A DNA stretch of 64,000 nt, taken from Actinomycetota bacterium (GTDB lineage Bacteria; Actinomycetota; Acidimicrobiia; Acidimicrobiales; JAMCPL01). A program made the translations under genes and the position numbers. Under the pieces are notes generated by a model. That model saw nothing but the letters and a program-made list of their open reading frames with translations, was not told the DNA's origin and did not search any database. The stretch covers positions 24,850-88,849 of the forward strand of contig JAMCPL010000020.1 of the NCBI GenBank assembly GCA_023379675.1. Reading direction: 5' to 3'. Below, piece by piece: positions 62,232-64,000 of this stretch. Position 1 is the first letter of the stretch, and each line of letters starts with the position of its first letter.

Positions 62232-63344
62232 TTAGAGCAACTCCTCGATGTCGGTGTATGGCAAGTTGTGGGCTTCGGATACGGGCTCAGACAGCAGGCC
62301 GCCCTGGTGAGTGGCGAGCCCCCTGGCAAGCGCCCCGTCCCTCCTGCATGCATCCTTCCAACCATGATTGGCGATGGACACCACATAGGGCATGGTCACG
62401 TTGGTCAGCGCAAAAGTGGACGTATGGGGCACCGCCCCGGGCATATTGGCCACGCAATAAAAGATGGAGCCACCAACTGTGAAAGTCGGGTTGGAATGCG
62501 TCGTCGGTCGTGAGGATTCGAAACATCCACCTTGGTCGATGGAGATATCTACGAGAGCGCTGCCCGTCTTCATCCTGTTCACGAGATCATCCGTTACAAG
62601 TTTGGGTGCTCGAGCCCCTGGTATCAATACCGATCCGATGACCAAATCAGCATCGAGGCAGGCCCTCTCTATCTCGTATGCATTGGAGGCTATAGTTTCA
62701 ATCTGGCCCCTGTAAATGTGGTCCGCCACACGCAACTTGTCCACATTGGTGTCTAGGAGTTGCACCCTGGCCTGCATCCCGACGGCAATGGCTGTGGCAT
62801 TCATTCCCGCCACACCTGCGCCAAGCACCACGACCTTGCCTGGATGTACTCCTGGTACACCGCCGAGCAATATTCCCCTGCCTCCCATCTCTCTTTCCAG
62901 ACACCTTGCACCCTCCTGGGGAGCCATCCGTCCTGCCACCTCTGACATGGGAGCAAGAAGCGGGAGCGTCCCGCCCGGCAGGCCTACGGTTTCGTAGGCT
63001 ATTGAAGTAATACCGGAATCCAGTAACGCCCTTGTACATTCCAATGATGCAGCCAGATGTAGGTAAGTAAAGAGCACCAGCCCCTCTCTCAGCCGGTGAT
63101 ACTCACTTGGTATAGGCTCTTTCACCTTGAGCACAAGATCCGATCTTTCCCAAAGCTCATCAGGATTGGGCATTATCTCTGCTCCGGCCGCTCGAAAACT
63201 CTCGTCATTCAAGGACGACCCCAAGCCGGCCCCCTTCTCCACCAGCACCTCATGGCCATGTGTCACAAGCTCTCTTGTACCCGAGGGCGTAATGGCTATA
63301 CGCGCCTCCATATCCTTCAGCTCTGCGGGGACTCCGATCCTCAT
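62232..63344 (-). CDS. ald: Alanine dehydrogenase
   Basis: NAD-dependent L-alanine dehydrogenase. The N-terminal MRIGVPAELKDMEARIAITP, the catalytic-lysine region DLVLKVKEPIPSEY, the substrate-His region FTYLHLAAS, the NAD loop VVLGAGVAGMNATAIAVG, DISIDQGGCFESSRPTTH and ANMPGAVPHTSTFALTN are all present. The length of 370 is standard. Start ATG 63344 has AAAAGGAG 6 nt upstream. That Shine-Dalgarno site belongs to a 17-bp unit repeated four times, and a minicistron stop overlaps the ATG. Confidence 0.96.
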   Translation of the reverse strand: MRIGVPAELKDMEARIAITPSGTRELVTHGHEVLVEKGAGLGSSLNDESFRAAGAEIMPNPDELWERSDLVLKVKEPIPSEYHRLREGLVLFTYLHLAASLECTRALLDSGITSIAYETVGLPGGTLPLLAPMSEVAGRMAPQEGARCLEREMGGRGILLGGVPGVHPGKVVVLGAGVAGMNATAIAVGMQARVQLLDTNVDKLRVADHIYRGQIETIASNAYEIERACLDADLVIGSVLIPGARAPKLVTDDLVNRMKTGSALVDISIDQGGCFESSRPTTHSNPTFTVGGSIFYCVANMPGAVPHTSTFALTNVTMPYVVSIANHGWKDACRRDGALARGLATHQGGLLSEPVSEAHNLPYTDIEELL

Positions 63345-63412
63345 CTCGTTCTCCTTTTCACCATATTCTCCTTTTCACCATATTCTCCTTTTCACCGTAT
63401 TCTCCTTTTCAT
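63341..63412 (-). other. Three minicistrons upstream of and overlapping the ald start
   Basis: Within the repeats, ATG at 63412 opens M-K-R-R-I-R-stop (63392-63412), ATG at 63381 opens M-V-K-R-R-I-W-stop (63358-63381), and ATG at 63364 opens M-V-K-R-R-T-R-stop (63341-63364). The last stop overlaps the ald ATG as ATGA. Each but the first has AAAAGGAG just upstream. Translation is not proven. The encoded peptides are basic (K-R-R). Confidence 0.6.
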
Positions 63413-63413
63413 G
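63346..63413 (-). repeat. Four tandem 17-bp units carrying Shine-Dalgarno sites in front of ald
   Basis: The plus strand shows TTCTCCTTTTCA at 63349, 63366, 63383 and 63400, exactly 17 nt apart. In the ald mRNA each unit reads GGTGAAAAGGAGAATAT or a close variant, so it supplies AAAAGGAG plus nearby ATG/GTG codons. The two middle copies are identical and the outer two vary at the ends. Confidence 0.9.
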
Positions 63414-63847
63414 ACTGGTGCAGGTTTTTGTAATCGCCTGCAATTGCATTATGCCGTCAGTATAGATGGCGACGACTCGTTGCCTTGCCGACCGGTCACC
63501 TACCGGGACCCCCCGGCATGTGCCGGTACCACCTCACGACCCAACCGGCAATGACCACACACGGCGGCGAGCATATTTATCGACATCAAGGTACCATTTG
63601 ATACGCTTGTACCGAACTAGACAAACTCCGCCAGGTAAGTCCCGCCAGGCCAGCTCCGCCACATCACGTAGCCGCCAACCCACGCATCATGTATGGCTGC
63701 GGGGCCCGTTCGCTACATGTTGATCATTGTCACGAGATGGCGTGGCTACTAGTGTAACCAACATGGGAATTACTCCGGAAACGAGAACCGGCAACCCGTG
63801 TCGCATCCAAGATGATCCGGTTATCAGTCGATGATCAGCAAAACCAA
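63414..63847. other. Spacer between ald and the aminotransferase, with inverted repeats
   Basis: TGCAGG (63419-63424) pairs with CCTGCA (63437-63442), and the palindrome TGCAATTGCA occupies 63439-63448. They sit where an operator for ald would be expected. On the minus strand TATACT and CATAAT boxes lie further up. I see no gene in the rest of the spacer. Confidence 0.4.
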
Positions 63848-64000
63848 ATGAGTGAACACTGCGACCTGCTCGAGCGCCACCGTAGGGTAATGCCGGCCTG
63901 GCTGAGCCTCTACTATGAAGACCCGATCGAACTGGTAAGCGGGAAGGACTGCTTCGTCACCGATGCCGAGGGCAACGAGTATGTCGACTTCTTCGGCGGT
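63848..64000 (+). CDS. Class III aminotransferase, N-terminal fragment (runs off the window)
   Basis: The 51 visible residues begin MSEHCDLLERHRRVMPAWLS, continue SLYYEDPIELVSGKDCFVTD and end VDFFGG. The pattern of a short helix, then a glycine-aspartate strand pair and YVDFFGG is the N-terminus of class III PLP aminotransferases (4-aminobutyrate, ornithine and related). The substrate cannot be told from this part. An in-frame ATG at 63812 is an alternative start. Its position divergent from ald suggests amino-group metabolism (inference). Confidence 0.72.
   Translation, partial: MSEHCDLLERHRRVMPAWLSLYYEDPIELVSGKDCFVTDAEGNEYVDFFGG

Noticed and set aside
63346..63413. CRISPR array
   Set aside because: The 17-bp units are contiguous with no spacers, only four in number, and lie at the ald ribosome-binding site.
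1..64000. Insertion sequence, prophage or integrative element
   Set aside because: No transposase, integrase, phage structural gene or terminal inverted repeat was recognised.

Overview
The window reads as bacterial chromosome from an actinobacterium, most likely of the Acidimicrobiia type (inference). The grounds are the gene repertoire (argCJBDFRGH order, SufU-type Fe-S assembly, FolP2-type DHPS homologue, a DUF1844-like gene beside infC), a large secreted sedolisin (acid-active protease family), base composition by eye a little above half G+C, frequent GTG/TTG starts, and promoters whose -10 box lies 6-7 nt from the start codon (leaderless mRNAs). I saw no transposase, phage gene, CRISPR array or rRNA.

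Layout. 1-7858 (minus): cobalamin genes cobO-cobB, a cobalamin riboswitch, cobU-cobS-cobD-cobC-cobQ and the first part of cobN. 8379-11466 (plus): cobI-cobM-cbiD, divergent across a 520-nt spacer. 11618-21180 (minus): argC-J-B-D-F-R-G-H with a 3-methyladenine DNA glycosylase behind it. 21489-27754 (minus): two extracytoplasmic proteins, a membrane-anchored YVTN propeller and a giant sedolisin whose catalytic domain contains a seven-repeat insert. 28223-30690 (minus): tRNA-Met, rpmG, tRNA-Trp, menB, menA. 31131-34278 (minus): sirtuin and a glycogen-debranching-type glycosidase. 34395-39683 (plus): a suf operon with two sufC genes, sufS, sufU, sufD and a Rieske ferredoxin, but no sufB. 39793-45321: acyl-CoA dehydrogenase, rpsT, then thioredoxin-TPR protein, folP2, holA and leuB. 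45435-48180 (plus): greA-leuC-(small ORF)-leuD. 48282-53345 (minus): radical SAM protein, a membrane protein, icd-purD, tRNA-Leu. 53441-59911 (minus): infC-rpmI-rplT-SpoU methylase-pheS-pheT. 60128-62165 (plus): DUF1844-like gene, tyrS and a 31-residue membrane peptide. 62232-63413 (minus): ald with an unusual repeated leader. 63848-end (plus): start of a class III aminotransferase.

How the genes work together. The two cobalamin operons cover corrin-ring methylation (CobI, CobM, CbiD), amidation (CobB, CobQ), cobalt insertion (CobN), adenosylation (CobO) and lower-ligand assembly (CobC, CobD, CobU, CobS), with feedback through the riboswitch. The arginine operon runs from N-acetylglutamate to arginine and carries its own repressor. 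Most operons are tightly packed, with 4-nt ATGA/GTGA stop-start overlaps that also fix many start codons.

The least ordinary items are the four tandem 17-bp units in front of ald, each holding a Shine-Dalgarno sequence and generating minicistrons; the propeller-like insert in the sedolisin; paired SufC paralogues without a local SufB; an apparent AUA start for infC; several uncatalogued small membrane proteins; and low-complexity Gly/Ser/Ala inserts in many otherwise conserved enzymes.
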